This document shows, piece by piece, positions 14,214-14,263 of a DNA stretch of 14,263 nt; position 1 is the stretch's first letter; every line of letters begins with the position of its first letter. The DNA comes from an uncultured Ruminococcus sp. (lineage in GTDB: Bacteria; Bacillota_A; Clostridia; Oscillospirales; Ruminococcaceae). Made by a program: the position numbers and the translations under genes. Location: assembly GCA_947303535.1 (NCBI GenBank), contig CAMYYQ010000005.1:1-14263 (forward strand), given 5' to 3'. A model generated the notes under the pieces. That model made no database searches, was not told the DNA's origin, and saw only the letters and a program-made list of their open reading frames with translations.

Positions 14214-14263
14214 GCGGATTTAGCTCATCTGGTAGAGCGCCACCTTGCCAAGGTGGAGGTAGC
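14214..14263 (+). tRNA. tRNA-Gly (anticodon GCC), cut by window end
   Basis: The 5' 50 nt of a tRNA are present: acceptor GCGGATT, D stem GCTC/GAGC and anticodon stem CCACC/GGTGG with GCC at 14247-14249. The T arm and 3' acceptor strand lie beyond the window. The cluster may continue further. Confidence 0.93.

Overview
The window reads as chromosomal DNA from a low-to-moderate G+C Gram-positive anaerobe, most likely a Clostridia member of the Ruminococcus/Oscillospiraceae type. This is inferred from the nusA-ylxR-ylxQ-infB-rbfA-nrnA-truB-ribF order, strong AGGAGG-type ribosome binding sites, tRNA genes that encode their CCA ends, and protein similarity recalled from memory. No database search was run. 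Every gene lies on the plus strand. There is no sign of an insertion sequence, phage or CRISPR array.

Region 1 (27-8307) is a classical transcription/translation operon. It runs nusA (transcription elongation/termination factor), rnpM/ylxR (RNase P modulator), ylxQ (L7Ae-type RNA-binding protein), infB (IF-2 with a very long charged linker), an unrecognised acidic/lysine-rich protein, rbfA (30S maturation), a DHH-DHHA1 phosphoesterase (nrnA), truB (tRNA pseudouridine-55 synthase) and ribF (FMN/FAD synthesis). Genes are 2-86 nt apart or overlap (ylxR/ylxQ by 32 nt, nrnA/truB by ATGA), so they are probably co-transcribed and in part translationally coupled. rimP would be expected just upstream, outside the window.

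Region 2 (8426-13713) is a second gene set after a 118-nt gap. It holds an ABC ATPase, an ABC-2 type permease, a GldG-like membrane-anchored auxiliary protein, a membrane-anchored DUF4340 protein built from about three related units, and a 93-residue protein of unknown function. The first four resemble the GldA/GldF/GldG + DUF4340 type of ABC system, whose substrate in Firmicutes is not known. Start/stop overlaps (TAATG, ATGA) indicate one operon, which ends at a strong intrinsic terminator (13753-13796).

Region 3 (13843-14263) is a stable-RNA unit. An A/T-tract region with an imperfect palindrome precedes a perfect-consensus extended -10 promoter (TTGACA, 17 nt, TATAAT). This drives a tRNA cluster Val(TAC)-Asp(GTC)-Phe(GAA)-Gly(GCC), the last cut by the window end.

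The points most worth a second look are the Gld-like ABC/DUF4340 operon with its small partner gene, the unrecognised infB-rbfA gene, and a NusA whose first KH domain has lost the second glycine of its GxxG loop. No gene-free stretch exceeds 300 bases; the longest, 13714-13972, holds the terminator, palindrome and promoter.
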